From Deltaproteobacteria bacterium HGW-Deltaproteobacteria-18 (GTDB lineage: Bacteria > Desulfobacterota > Desulfovibrionia > Desulfovibrionales > Desulfomicrobiaceae), in assembly GCA_002841885.1 (NCBI GenBank), contig PHBE01000002.1, positions 186,001 through 250,000 on the forward strand: a DNA stretch of 64,000 nt. The letters run 5' to 3'. The position numbers were made by a program, and so were the translations under genes. Of the stretch, positions 41,858-51,426 are shown one piece after another. Below the pieces are notes generated by a model. It had not been told where the DNA came from, made no database searches, and saw only the letters and a program-made list of their open reading frames with translations. The stretch's first letter is position 1; the number at the start of each line of letters is the position of its first letter.

Positions 41858-42606
41858 CAGACCTTGCCCACGGGGGCCAGATACAGGGCGAACTCGTCCT
41901 CCCCGTCCACGCCCAGAAGTTCATCCAGGGCCTGCTGATGAAAGGCCGCCACCGCGCAGGTGCCGCACCCCACCGCCTGTGTCGCAAGATACAAGTTTTG
42001 GCAGACGTGTCCGGCATCGATTGCGATGACCCGGTGGGCGGCCGCCATGTAGCGCCACTCCATGCGGTAAGGGATGGTCGCCCAAACCAGCACCACGGGC
42101 GCCTTGGTCACGAAGGTCTGCATGAGCACGGCCTCGTGCTGACGAGTGGTAAAATCAGCCCCGCCCGAGGCTTCAAGCACCAGCCCGTGCTCAAGGGGCA
42201 GGTAGCGGTACACACCCCGCTCAAGAGACTCGCAGTTGTTGACCAGTAAGTATGTTTCCAGGGCATGCCTGCAGCCGGCTGAAGGGACGGTGCGGAAAAC
42301 ACTGGTTACGCCCCTCTTCCCGCGCACCCCCTGCACAGCCCAGAGCAGAAAGCCGAGCTCTTCTGGGCTCAGCGACTCATCGCGCCAGGCCCGATGGCTC
42401 TTGCGACCTGCAAGGGCGCGGACCAGATCCATGCGCCCGGCAAAGGCCGAGGCAGGATCGTCCGGCAGTGAAATCAACTTCTGATCCGCCTGTACAGGCT
42501 TCTGCACCGGAGGCGGCATGATGCCGCGATTCTGGTCCGAGCGGGAAAAATCAAGCTGTAAACGCAGATCATCCTTCAAAAAGTCGCGCATGGTACGCAT
42601 ATTCAC
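41857..42606 (-). CDS. SagB/ThcOx-type nitroreductase
   Basis: A 249-residue FMN-dependent oxidoreductase. GRKSHRAWRDESLSPEELGF with LLWAVQGV is the SagB N-terminal motif. RTVPSAGCRHALETYLLVNN and AIDAGHVCQNLYLATQAVGC are also diagnostic. SagB-type enzymes oxidise azolines in thiazole/oxazole peptides, but stand-alone forms are common and poorly understood. No YcaO, precursor peptide or peptide exporter is visible nearby. Start at 42606 or at the second Met, 42600. Confidence 0.86.
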   Translation of the reverse strand: MNMRTMRDFLKDDLRLQLDFSRSDQNRGIMPPPVQKPVQADQKLISLPDDPASAFAGRMDLVRALAGRKSHRAWRDESLSPEELGFLLWAVQGVRGKRGVTSVFRTVPSAGCRHALETYLLVNNCESLERGVYRYLPLEHGLVLEASGGADFTTRQHEAVLMQTFVTKAPVVLVWATIPYRMEWRYMAAAHRVIAIDAGHVCQNLYLATQAVGCGTCAVAAFHQQALDELLGVDGEDEFALYLAPVGKV

Positions 42607-43742
42607 GAACCGCCCTCCTCTGCAGGTTTGACGATCAGTCCCGGCGTGGAAGGTGCCAGCACCAGCCGACGATAATAGGCCAGCGCCAGACAGGTCATGG
42701 GCAGGGCGATCAGTAGCCCGAGCATGCCCAAAAGCTTGCCCCAGATCGAAAGTGACAGGAGCATCACGGCCGGGGACAGGCCCATGGCCTTGCCCAGAAT
42801 GCGCGGTACGAGCACCGCGTCCTGAATGATCTGCACGATTACGAAGACAAGACCGGTCATGCCCATGACCACCCAGAAAGACTGGCCGGTCTCAAGAGCG
42901 TGGATGGCGGCCAGCACAACTGCCGGGATAAGCCCCAGCAACTGAAGGTAGGGCACCAGATTGAGCATTCCAACGAAGAAGCCGAGCAGAATGCCCATGG
43001 GCAGACCAATCATGGAGAAGCCGGTGGCGAAACAAATCCCGAGGATGCCCGCGATGGTCGTCTGACCGCGAAAATAGAGGTTCATGGCCAGATCGAACTC
43101 TTCGACGAAGGACACAACGCTTTCGCGGTACTGGGGCGGTATCAACTCCTTCCAGGCGACCCGCACCCTCTGAAAATCCATGAGCAGAAAAATGAGGTAC
43201 AGGAGAACCACGGCCGGCACGACCAGGGCCATGAGCACGCTGTAGGTGCCGCTGATGATCCCCATGAGTCCAGGAAGGACCCTGCGCAAGGTGGCCTGAG
43301 CCATGGAGATGAAGCTGTCGGTGCGAAAGAAGTCCCGCACCTCGGGCGTGTTGAAATAATCCCGCAGGGCCTGCCACACGTCGGGCGGCAGACGATTGGC
43401 GGCCTCCTCGGCCAGCTTGGAGTTGCTGACCAGATCGGAAATGAGCCGGCCCATATGCGCAACCTCGCGCCCCATGAGCGGAATGACGAACCAGCAAAGC
43501 GCGCCGACTGCCGCAAAGAAAAAAAACAGGGTCAACCCTATGGCCAGCCCCCTGCTCTTCACGAGCAATTGCACGCGATGCACCAGCGGATTGAGAATAT
43601 AGGCCAGGAGCAGGGCCACGGCAAAAGGGATGAGCACGTCACTGAGGTAGCCCAGGGTCGTGATGACGCCCCAGAGCAGCCCTGCGGCCAAAGCCATGCG
43701 CACGACGCGGTCGAAGGAATATGGAGTCTTGTCGAGAATCAT
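42603..43742 (-). CDS. AI-2E family transporter (PerM/YhhT-like permease)
   Basis: A 379-residue protein with eight predicted membrane segments. VLIPFAVALLLAYILNPLVHRVQ near the N-terminus and GIPMG-like SMIGLPMGILLGFFVGMLNL with VPYLQLLGLIPAV are the family core; DAVLVPRILGKAMGLSPAVM is near the end. Substrates differ within the family, including Na+/H+ exchange, so autoinducer export should not be assumed. It overlaps the SagB gene by four bases, making a three-gene operon with the protease. Confidence 0.9.
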   Translation of the reverse strand: MILDKTPYSFDRVVRMALAAGLLWGVITTLGYLSDVLIPFAVALLLAYILNPLVHRVQLLVKSRGLAIGLTLFFFFAAVGALCWFVIPLMGREVAHMGRLISDLVSNSKLAEEAANRLPPDVWQALRDYFNTPEVRDFFRTDSFISMAQATLRRVLPGLMGIISGTYSVLMALVVPAVVLLYLIFLLMDFQRVRVAWKELIPPQYRESVVSFVEEFDLAMNLYFRGQTTIAGILGICFATGFSMIGLPMGILLGFFVGMLNLVPYLQLLGLIPAVVLAAIHALETGQSFWVVMGMTGLVFVIVQIIQDAVLVPRILGKAMGLSPAVMLLSLSIWGKLLGMLGLLIALPMTCLALAYYRRLVLAPSTPGLIVKPAEEGGS

Positions 43743-43846
43743 CAGCCCTCCCGAGGCTCGGCAATATGAAAAATACGCAGGAACCAGCCTGCCATTACAG
43801 CGGATAGCAGACTAGAGAATGGCTTGGAAGCCCCGGATTCGTACGC

Positions 43847-43875
43847 TTGATTTGAAACAGAGCTTGTCATACATT
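43847..43875 (+). promoter_or_regulatory. Candidate promoter of the acyl-CoA synthetase gene
   Basis: TTGATT (43847-43852) and TACATT (43870-43875) are 17 bases apart. The site lies inside the open frame upstream of the chosen start at 43993, which supports that start over the one at 43819. Confidence 0.4.
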
Positions 43876-43992
43876 CCAATGGTTATTCAACGTTTACCGC
43901 TTCGTGACCATGGCACCTTCTTCCGCATGCGCGACCGTTACCGGAGAAGTTCTTATCGACCGGATTCATTTCCTCACCGGGAGACCATCGAA

Positions 43993-45882
43993 ATGGCCTT
44001 TGAACCCACGTTTTTCCACACCTTTCTGGAAACCTGCGATCGACACCGCGACAATCTCGCTTTCATCTACCGCGTGGGCGAGGACGAATTCAGAGTCACC
44101 TACGAAAAATTCTTCGAGGATGTGCTCATTCTTGCCCGGGCCTTCAAAGCCAACAAGGTGCGCAAGGGCGACAAGGTGTTCATGCTCTCCGACAATCGCT
44201 ATTCCTGGATTGTCACGGACATGGCCCTGCAAGCCCTGGGAGCGGTCAGCGTTCCGCGCGGCACCGACACGCCTCCGAGCGAAATAGAATTCATCGTCAA
44301 TCATTCGGACTCTGAATTCCTGATTGTCGAGACGGACAAGCTCTACAAGGAATGCCAGGCACTGATAAAAAGCCTCAAGCTCAAGGGCGTATTCATCGCC
44401 GCCAGCTCCGAAAAGCACTCCTGGTTCGACAAGGCCACGTCATATACGGAACTGCTTGAAAACCGCTCCATCGAACCCAAGGACATCGAATGGTTCAGGG
44501 GGCTGGCCGACAAGATCACCCCGGAAGACCTGCTGACCATCATCTACACCTCCGGCACCACCGGAACCCCCAAAGGGGTCATGCTCAGCCATTCCAACCT
44601 CATGCACAACGTACGCACCCTGCCGCCGCTCATCAGGCTGCAGTCCGACGACGTGTGGGTGTCCATTCTTCCGACCTGGCACATCTTCGAACGCACCGCG
44701 GAATACATAGGCATCGCCAGCGGCAGTTGCCTGGTCTACTCATCCATCCGCACCTTTGCGGCGGATCTGGAATCCTACAAGCCCACTCTGGTCGCAACCG
44801 TGCCACGCATCTGGGAATCCCTTTATTCCAAAATCACGACGGGCCTGAAGAAGAAAGATCCCAAAAAGGCCAAGATCTTCAATCTGCTGGTTCGGGTCTC
44901 CGCCGCCTACCGCCGCAATGCGCGCGTGCTGCGCGACCAGTTACCCGTCTTCGAGAAAAAAGCCTTTCCGCTGCGCTTTGCGGACAAGGTGCAGGCCCTG
45001 GTTTCAAACATGTTTCTCTTCCTGCCCAACCTCCTGGCCAAGAAGAAGCTCGTGCTCGTGCAGGAAAAATTCGGTGGTCGCCTGAAAGGCGCCATCAGCG
45101 GCGGCGGCAGCCTGCCGCCCTATCTGGATGAATGGATCGACGCCATCGGCATCCGCATCATCAATGCCTACGGCATGACCGAATGCTCCCCCGGCATCGC
45201 CGGACGCGGCTTCAACTGCGACGTGTTCGGCACCATCGGCCCTCCCGTGGATGAGACTGAGCTTCGCATCGTCAACGAGCAGGGGGAGCCGTTGCCAAAC
45301 GGCGTCGAGGGCGAGATCCAGGTCCGCGGCGCACAGGTCTCCAAGGGGTACTACAAAAACGACGAGGCCAACGCGAACGCCTTCAGTCCCGACGGGTTCC
45401 TGCGCACCGGCGACCTTGGGCGGCTGACCCTGACCGGGGAACTGGTCATCACCGGCCGGGCCAAGGAGATCATCGTCCTGGCCAGTGGAGAGAATGTCGA
45501 CCCGACCAACATCGAGGCCACCCTGTCCATGTTCCCCTTTGTCCAGGACGCGGTGCTCGTGGGTCAGGACAAGAAGGGACTTGGTGCGCTCATCGTACCG
45601 GATCTGGAAAAGCTGCGCGAGTTCGTGCAGGAAAAATACAATCAGGTGCTGGAAGAAACCGAAGGAGCGCTGCGCGACAAACAGTTGCTCGACCGTCTGC
45701 GCGAAGAGATGAACAAGCTTCTGAATGCCAAGAAAGGCTTCAAGCCTTACGAGAAGCTTCAGAACATCCATTTTCTCGACAAGGAGTTCACCCTCGGCGA
45801 GGAGTTGACCAACTCCTTCAAGAAAAAGCGCCACGTCATCGAAAAAAAATACAAGGACATCATCAACCGGTTGCTGAAATAA
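43993..45882 (+). CDS. Long-chain fatty-acid--CoA ligase (AMP-forming, FadD15-like)
   Basis: Activates fatty acids to acyl-CoA through an acyl adenylate. From the ATG at 43993 there are 629 residues, and the domain begins immediately (FHTFLETCDRHRDNLAFIYR). TIIYTSGTTGTPKGVMLSHS is the AMP-binding P-loop, NAYGMTECSPG the adenine motif and DGFLRTGDLGRLTLTGELVI with GRAKEII the hinge region. The lid ends with KKGFKPYEKLQN and a lysine-rich tail. The frame is open upstream to 43819, adding 58 residues unlike the family. It is divergent from the AI-2E gene. Confidence 0.92.
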   Translation: MAFEPTFFHTFLETCDRHRDNLAFIYRVGEDEFRVTYEKFFEDVLILARAFKANKVRKGDKVFMLSDNRYSWIVTDMALQALGAVSVPRGTDTPPSEIEFIVNHSDSEFLIVETDKLYKECQALIKSLKLKGVFIAASSEKHSWFDKATSYTELLENRSIEPKDIEWFRGLADKITPEDLLTIIYTSGTTGTPKGVMLSHSNLMHNVRTLPPLIRLQSDDVWVSILPTWHIFERTAEYIGIASGSCLVYSSIRTFAADLESYKPTLVATVPRIWESLYSKITTGLKKKDPKKAKIFNLLVRVSAAYRRNARVLRDQLPVFEKKAFPLRFADKVQALVSNMFLFLPNLLAKKKLVLVQEKFGGRLKGAISGGGSLPPYLDEWIDAIGIRIINAYGMTECSPGIAGRGFNCDVFGTIGPPVDETELRIVNEQGEPLPNGVEGEIQVRGAQVSKGYYKNDEANANAFSPDGFLRTGDLGRLTLTGELVITGRAKEIIVLASGENVDPTNIEATLSMFPFVQDAVLVGQDKKGLGALIVPDLEKLREFVQEKYNQVLEETEGALRDKQLLDRLREEMNKLLNAKKGFKPYEKLQNIHFLDKEFTLGEELTNSFKKKRHVIEKKYKDIINRLLK

Positions 45883-45921
45883 CTCAAATGTTTAAAGGGG
45901 CGAAACGCGAAAGAATCCCCG

Positions 45922-45946
45922 GGCGGCGCACTGAAAACGCGCCGCC
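45922..45946 (+). terminator. GC-rich hairpin after the acyl-CoA synthetase gene
   Basis: GGCGGCGC pairs with GCGCCGCC around a nine-base loop, 40 bases after the stop. No T tract follows, so function as a terminator is uncertain. Confidence 0.45.
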
Positions 45947-46002
45947 TTCAGATCCGCCCGGACGCTGGGCCTGCTTCATCAACACGCAAAGAGGATGCCC
46001 TC

Positions 46003-47478
46003 ATGACCTCTCGTGAGCAGTATTGGGAGCAGGACTGCGGCTCAGCGAACTGGGTGGGGAGAGATCGCGATGAGTGGTCCCTGCGCGTTCTGGTCCTTTC
46101 GCCCATCCTGCTGCTGGTTTTTTTCTTCGGAGGCGCAAGGCCCTGGATCTGGCAAGGCGTGACCGGACTTTTCTTCATCTGGCTCGGAATCTGGGTCTTC
46201 CGGCATGGGCTGCCCGCGCCCGCAAAGAACGTAAAACGCCTCGCAACCGTGGCATGCGCCCTTATGCTCGTACCCCTGCTGCAGACCATCCCTCTTCCCG
46301 TCGCCCTGCTGGAAGCGCTCTCGCCGGTCCGTGCGCAGTGGTCAGGCGCCCTGCTCCAATTCGGCGGCATCTCCAGCACGATCATCAGCTACGATTCCCT
46401 TGCCACGTGGACGCATCTTGCGTGGTGGCTCTTCCTGGGCGTGTTCGCCGCGCTGCTGTGCCTGGCTCTGAACTCCCGCACGACGAAAATTCCGACCTGG
46501 TTCCTGCATTTCCTTTTTGCCCTGGCCGGGATGCAGGCCCTGTACGGCATCATGCAGACCCTGCTTCCGTCCCTTGGCGTGCTGTGGGATACCGACACGG
46601 CTACCGGGTTGGCCTACAGCGGCTACGCGCGCGGCACGTTCATCAACCGCAATCACTTCGCCGCATTTCTGGGTCTTGTCTGGCCCCTGCTCCTTGGCCA
46701 TGTGCTCATGCTCAAAGCTCCGCGCAGGATGGACCCGGTCCAAAGCAGGCGCGAACAGACGCTGGTCCTCCTGCAGAAGCAGGCCCTTGGCATCTTCTGC
46801 CTTGCCCTGATCATGCTCGCCCTGGTCTTCAGCCAGTCGCGGGGCGGAATTCTGGCCGCCCTCTTTTCCTTCACCCTGCTCTGCCTCTTTGCCGGGCTGC
46901 GGCGCAAAAGAGTTGCAGGCGTGGTGTTGGCGTGCGGGCTCATCATGCTCGGGTACGGCGCGGCCATCGGCTTCGAAGGGCTGGCGAACCGGTTCCAGCA
47001 GATCGAACACGGAGCATCCGGGAGAATGGAACTGTGGCAGGACGGCTTGAAGGCTGTTCTGGACCACCCCCTGACCGGCACGGGACTCGGGACCTATCCG
47101 GAAGTCGGCCGCGCCTACCAGAACGCGTTCGGCCCCGGACAGCGGGCCAGCCACGCTCACAACGACTACCTCGAAACCGCCGTGGAACTGGGGCTGCCGG
47201 TCGCCGGGATTCTCACCCTTGGCATCTGGGGGCTTTGGTGCTGGAAGGCCGCCCGGCTGTGGCGCGTCCGCAAGAGCATGGATCACGGCCAACTGCTCCT
47301 GGCCGCGGCTTCCCTGGCGTCCCTTGGAGGATACCTGCTGCACGGCTGGGTGGAGTTCAACAACGCCATCCCGGCGAACCACCTGACCGCGGTGATCATC
47401 GCAACTTTCCACTTCCACATCTCGGAACAGGGACTTGCTGCGGACAGCCTGACAAGGCCCGCACAAACAGCCGTCTAG
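46003..47478 (+). CDS. O-antigen ligase/polymerase family membrane protein (Wzy_C)
   Basis: A 491-residue protein with about eleven membrane spans. After the first helix pairs, RGTFINRNHFAAFLGLVWPL and VFSQSRGGILAALFSF lead to the large periplasmic loop with NRFQQIEHGASGRMELWQDG and SHAHNDYLETAVELGLPVAG, the Wzy_C signature with His and Glu. It may ligate or polymerise the polysaccharide made by the following genes. A second such protein lies at 57353. Its stop codon is at the edge of a nested hairpin element. Confidence 0.88.
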   Translation: MTSREQYWEQDCGSANWVGRDRDEWSLRVLVLSPILLLVFFFGGARPWIWQGVTGLFFIWLGIWVFRHGLPAPAKNVKRLATVACALMLVPLLQTIPLPVALLEALSPVRAQWSGALLQFGGISSTIISYDSLATWTHLAWWLFLGVFAALLCLALNSRTTKIPTWFLHFLFALAGMQALYGIMQTLLPSLGVLWDTDTATGLAYSGYARGTFINRNHFAAFLGLVWPLLLGHVLMLKAPRRMDPVQSRREQTLVLLQKQALGIFCLALIMLALVFSQSRGGILAALFSFTLLCLFAGLRRKRVAGVVLACGLIMLGYGAAIGFEGLANRFQQIEHGASGRMELWQDGLKAVLDHPLTGTGLGTYPEVGRAYQNAFGPGQRASHAHNDYLETAVELGLPVAGILTLGIWGLWCWKAARLWRVRKSMDHGQLLLAAASLASLGGYLLHGWVEFNNAIPANHLTAVIIATFHFHISEQGLAADSLTRPAQTAV

Positions 47479-47599
47479 CAGGCCGCCCCAAAACTGCGAT
47501 CTACTGCGTCAGCGAAAAAGCCAGACCGCTTATCAATGCATGACTGCGCGTCCCGGCTTTTTCGCGTCCCTGCATCTCACCATTTTTTCAGCGGCCTGC
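47478..47599 (+). repeat. Nested inverted-repeat element, copy 1
   Basis: Outer arms GCAGGCCGC (47478-47486) and GCGGCCTGC (47591-47599) enclose inner arms CGAAAAAGCC (47513-47522) and GGCTTTTTCG (47555-47564). Between the left arms lies CTGCGATCTACTGCGTCAG. Copy 2, read on the minus strand at 63751-63875, has the same layout and GATTGCTGCGTTGCTGCGG at the matching place. Both begin at or near the stop codon of the preceding gene. The rest of the gap to 47788 holds no gene that I can support. Confidence 0.75.
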
Positions 47600-47788
47600 G
47601 AATTTCGATTTTTCAAGGCAGTCAGCTGACGATGGAAGCGGTTTATGTGCGGACTCTGGGCAACTGCGGCGCGGTGCGGACAGAATATCTTTCAGTTCAG
47701 GCCCAGAGCCGCGCCAGACCAATCCGGCTCGCGCCAACCTGTGCGCTCATGATTTACCCCGGCCTCAAAAAGAGTCGACCTCATTCCT

Positions 47789-49015
47789 TCAGTGCCCCTG
47801 CCTTTCAACCAATTCCACGTCATCGAGCCAAACATCTCCCGCGATTTTGCCGTCGAATCTCAGGCTCTGGTCTCTTCTGAGCGCTATCCTGGCCAGCTGA
47901 CATCCCTCAGGGACATCAAAGGCCAGCCTCTCCTCGTTCCAGTCCCGACTGCCGGTGATCGCAGGGCTTCGTGCGGACAGTCCGTCGCAGTCCAGACCCC
48001 GCACATCCACATACATTCCCTGGTCAGTGGTAAGCCCACGCGCCTTCCAATTGAAACGCAGCTCACAGGTAGTTCCCGGCCGCAGCGGCACGTACTGCCG
48101 GAAATGCTCGTAGCGCAGATTGGCGGTGCCGGGAAAATGAAAACGCATGACCTGCCCTGTCGCATCACCCGCCACGCAGCTAGGTTCACGACGGGCTTCC
48201 ACGCCCCGGATTGCAGTCAGACGCCAACCGAAAGCCGCTCCGGACAGAGGGGAATCGAAGCGTCCATTGGTGACGGGCCCATCCTGGAACAGACTGCCGC
48301 GTCGCCCAACAAGGGCAGCTTCGCCCCACCTCCTGTGGCGGAGAAGAAACTCAATGAATTTGGCTTCCCGCTCGCGGTCAGGTACTGCGTCGCAGCCATC
48401 CTCCAGAAGCGGATACAGCCCGACGCATGCATCGACCACCCCCCGCGCCATGCACTCCTTCAGTAGAGCCGACCTGTTCTTACAGTCCGTATGCTTGAGA
48501 ATGACGGGCCACTCGGCCCAAAATCCAAGAGCGACCTCCACGGCCTCCTGCCTGTATTTGGAAAGGCGGTACAATACATCATTGAAGGCCTGCGCAAACC
48601 GGGCCTCGTCCCTTCGCGCCGCGGCCAACAGCAGCTGTTGCCAACGCCATGTGACAGAGACAGGGGCGTGTGCGATGATAAAATCATGCAGTGCATCCGC
48701 AGATTCCCCCTCCCGCTGCCCTTCCAGGCGAGCCAGGGCAAACCAGCCGTCAAACAGGAGAGGGTTGCGCCCGACCCCGCGCCAGTACGCCTCCACGGCG
48801 CGTGCGGTATCCAGTTCCTGATACCGCGCCCTGTCCCCGCGCCAGAGCCAGGTTCGAGCCCAGGGCTCCATAAGTGGGCTGCCCTGCACGAATTCCAGAT
48901 CCCGGGCTGCAAAGCGGGACGAACAATACGCCGAGACCAACAACATTACGCCGAGCAGGACTCCCAAGCCTGCGCAGAGATAGCGCAACATTCTCCGATT
49001 ACTTTTCACGGGCAT
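47789..49015 (-). CDS. Membrane-anchored protein with TPR-like region and carbohydrate-binding-like C-terminus
   Basis: A 408-residue protein. Residues 8-31 (MLRYLCAGLGVLLGVMLLVS) are an N-terminal membrane anchor. Residues 65-260 are helical, with TPR-like stretches such as AVEAYWRGVGRNPLLFDGWF. The last 150 residues (VTNGRFDSPLSGAAFGWRL to DVWLDDVELVE) look like a beta-sandwich of the CBM4_9 type. Similar proteins occur beside polysaccharide polymerases, where a role in chain handling is suspected but unproven. It is co-directional with wzc, 110 bases downstream of it. Confidence 0.62.
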   Translation of the reverse strand: MPVKSNRRMLRYLCAGLGVLLGVMLLVSAYCSSRFAARDLEFVQGSPLMEPWARTWLWRGDRARYQELDTARAVEAYWRGVGRNPLLFDGWFALARLEGQREGESADALHDFIIAHAPVSVTWRWQQLLLAAARRDEARFAQAFNDVLYRLSKYRQEAVEVALGFWAEWPVILKHTDCKNRSALLKECMARGVVDACVGLYPLLEDGCDAVPDREREAKFIEFLLRHRRWGEAALVGRRGSLFQDGPVTNGRFDSPLSGAAFGWRLTAIRGVEARREPSCVAGDATGQVMRFHFPGTANLRYEHFRQYVPLRPGTTCELRFNWKARGLTTDQGMYVDVRGLDCDGLSARSPAITGSRDWNEERLAFDVPEGCQLARIALRRDQSLRFDGKIAGDVWLDDVELVERQGH

Positions 49016-49125
49016 GGTTTATCCGTTGTCCGCATCAGACGTCCAAACGTGCCGACACCACTTCGACTGCGGCCATCTTCCCGGAAATGAAACACACGCA
49101 TACGTTCCAGAGTTCAGCGTCCGCT

Positions 49126-51426
49126 TTACCGGGCAGGCTCGGACCTGCCGTCGCCATAGGAATAAGGATGGTAGTAATACTTGTAATATTTGGAATAATG
49201 ATCGCTGAAACGATGCTGGACATTGAAGCGGTTGACCATGCCCCCCAGCAGGCGGGCGTCGATATCGTTCAGGGAACGGCGGAAGAGACGCAACGCGTGC
49301 CTGTGGGTCCTGCCGAGGGTGCTCACCAGAATGACCCCGCTGACCAGGCTGCTGAGCACCAGTACGTCGGCAAAACCAACGGATGGCGGACCGTCGATGA
49401 TGATGCGGTCGAAATCCGCACCCAATTGAGCCAGAGTCAGACGCATTCGTTCCGAGGCCAGGAGTTCGGCGGGGTTGGGAGGCACCGGTCCAGCTGGAAT
49501 GAAAGAAAGGTTCTCAATACCGGTAGCGCGAACAACATCGGCCAGACTCTTGCTGGCGATGAGCAGTTCGCTTAGCCCCCCCACTTCTTGCGCATTCAGG
49601 TCAAAAACCTTGTGCAACCTGGGTCGCCGCAGGTCCGCGTCGATCAGGAGCACCCTCTCGCCTGCGGCGGCAAAGGCCAGGGCCATGTTCACCGCGATGG
49701 TCGACTTGCCTTCCCCTTCCGCAGTGCTGGTGATGAGCAGGGTCCTCGTGCCGCCCTCGGCGGCAGTGGACAGCTGGATGGAAACCCGGGCGGTACGGAT
49801 GGCTTCAGAAAATCCCGCGCGGGGATCGGAATCCACCAGCCGGTCGAGCTTGTCACGGAACTGCTCCTCGGCCTCAGGGATCACGCCCAGAATGCCTATG
49901 CTGAAGCGGTCTGTTATTTCGTCGATGCTTTTGACGGTGTTATCGAGGAACTCAAGCATGAAAGCGGCGGCTATGCCCAACAGCAAGCCAATCCCGATGC
50001 TCAGCAACAGGTTGAGCATGATGCGCGGCCTGTCCGCTTTCACCGGCAGGAGGGCATGATCCACCACCTGAATGTTGCTTATGTCCGTGCCCACCGTGGC
50101 GTCGATCTCCTTGCCGCGCTGCAGCAGGGACTGATGTATGTCCCTGTTCGTGTCCACTTCGCGCTGAAGAATCGTGTACTGCGTGGCCCGATCATTGAGT
50201 TCCAGGGCTCTGATTTTGGCCTGCTCGGCCTGCTCGCGCAGGGATTCCTCGTTTCTGAGCGACACGAGATAGTCGTTGCGGATACCTCCGAGAATCCTGT
50301 CCTCCTCGAGAGCGATCCTTGACGCGACATCGTCCAGACGGGCCTTGAGCCGCCTGGCTTCCGGATAGTCAGGTTTGAAGACTACGAGCTTGTCCTCGTA
50401 TTCGGACACAAGTTGAACGTACTGTCGCCGCAGTTCCTGGATAAGCTGGTTGTCGATGACCATTGACAGGGCCGAGACGCCGACTTCACGCGCCTGTGCG
50501 TCCAGGGCTTCCCTGGTCAGGCGCTGGGCGTGGGCATGCGCAAGGGCGGCATTGATCTCCTCCAGCTGCTTGTAGACGAGGTTCATGCGGCTATCGAGGG
50601 ATACAATCCCAGCCTTCTGGGCAAAAGCGTTGAGTTCAGACTCGGACTTTTCCAGACGGATCCGCGCCACCTCGACCTGTTTGTGCAGCTGCTCGTTGGC
50701 ATGGCCTGCGGCAGCGACTTTCTTGTCCATCTGCCAGGCGATGAAGGAACCGATGAGCGTATTGACCACATCCTGGGCCAGAGCCGGATCGGAGGAGGAA
50801 AAGGCTAGGTTGAGGATGGTGGTGTCCCGTTCCGCCTTGAGCTCAAGATTTTCCGAAAATTCCTTGAGCAGCCGCTGCTGCACCTCCGCCTTCCGGGCAC
50901 GATCCTCCAGGCTTTCAACTCCCCGTCCCGAACCTTGCCCAATGTCGCCGGGCAGATCGCTCCCCCCCTCATCAGGGACCGTTGTATCGACATCGTACTC
51001 CGTGTTGAAATGAGGGTTTCGGATCAGGTCAAGGGTCTCGATCACCCGCCAGGCCAGCGAATCCGAGGCCAGCAGTCTGGTCTGGGTGTTCATGAATTCC
51101 TTGGTCTGGGTCTGGGGAACGACCATGTCCTCGAATTTGGTGACCTTGGGCGGCTGCAGGGAAAATTCAAGCTTTCCCGTGGCTTTGTAAATCGGGGTCA
51201 TGGCCAGGGTGACAATGAGCGTGGAGACAAAAACCGCAAACAGCACGCCGCAAATAAGCCACTTGCGCCTGACGAGCACCTCGATACAGCCCCGCAGATC
51301 AAACTCGTCTTCCGCCTGCAAACCTGAGGACTCCGTCGAGTGCGGCAGAGCATATTCGGGATGCAATGAAGTCATCAATGACGACAAACCTGGGGAAAAG
51401 AGCCTGCGAGCGTATTTTTCATCCAT
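49126..51426 (-). CDS. wzc: Wzc-type polysaccharide co-polymerase and tyrosine autokinase
   Basis: Controls chain length and export in Wzy-dependent polysaccharide synthesis. The ATG at 51426, behind AAAGGA, gives 766 residues. A Wzz domain with membrane helix near 55-75 (KWLICGVLFAVFVSTLIVTL) is followed by a long coiled coil and second helix (IMLNLLLSIGIGLLLGIAAA). The BY-kinase has Walker A TSTAEGEGKST, A' LLIDADLRRPRLH and Walker B RIIIDGPPS. The C-terminus has a tyrosine cluster (YSKYYKYYYHPYSYG), the usual autophosphorylation tail. CpsB at 53669 is the likely phosphatase. Confidence 0.93.
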   Translation of the reverse strand: MDEKYARRLFSPGLSSLMTSLHPEYALPHSTESSGLQAEDEFDLRGCIEVLVRRKWLICGVLFAVFVSTLIVTLAMTPIYKATGKLEFSLQPPKVTKFEDMVVPQTQTKEFMNTQTRLLASDSLAWRVIETLDLIRNPHFNTEYDVDTTVPDEGGSDLPGDIGQGSGRGVESLEDRARKAEVQQRLLKEFSENLELKAERDTTILNLAFSSSDPALAQDVVNTLIGSFIAWQMDKKVAAAGHANEQLHKQVEVARIRLEKSESELNAFAQKAGIVSLDSRMNLVYKQLEEINAALAHAHAQRLTREALDAQAREVGVSALSMVIDNQLIQELRRQYVQLVSEYEDKLVVFKPDYPEARRLKARLDDVASRIALEEDRILGGIRNDYLVSLRNEESLREQAEQAKIRALELNDRATQYTILQREVDTNRDIHQSLLQRGKEIDATVGTDISNIQVVDHALLPVKADRPRIMLNLLLSIGIGLLLGIAAAFMLEFLDNTVKSIDEITDRFSIGILGVIPEAEEQFRDKLDRLVDSDPRAGFSEAIRTARVSIQLSTAAEGGTRTLLITSTAEGEGKSTIAVNMALAFAAAGERVLLIDADLRRPRLHKVFDLNAQEVGGLSELLIASKSLADVVRATGIENLSFIPAGPVPPNPAELLASERMRLTLAQLGADFDRIIIDGPPSVGFADVLVLSSLVSGVILVSTLGRTHRHALRLFRRSLNDIDARLLGGMVNRFNVQHRFSDHYSKYYKYYYHPYSYGDGRSEPAR

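Noticed and set aside
43819-43992. 58-residue N-terminal extension of the acyl-CoA synthetase
   Set aside because: It does not resemble the family N-terminus and contains a candidate promoter. The ATG at 43993 starts exactly where the domain begins.
47536-47880. 114-codon frame across the nested hairpin and the end of the TPR/CBM gene
   Set aside because: It crosses inverted repeats and overlaps a real gene on the other strand; no ribosome site or domain.
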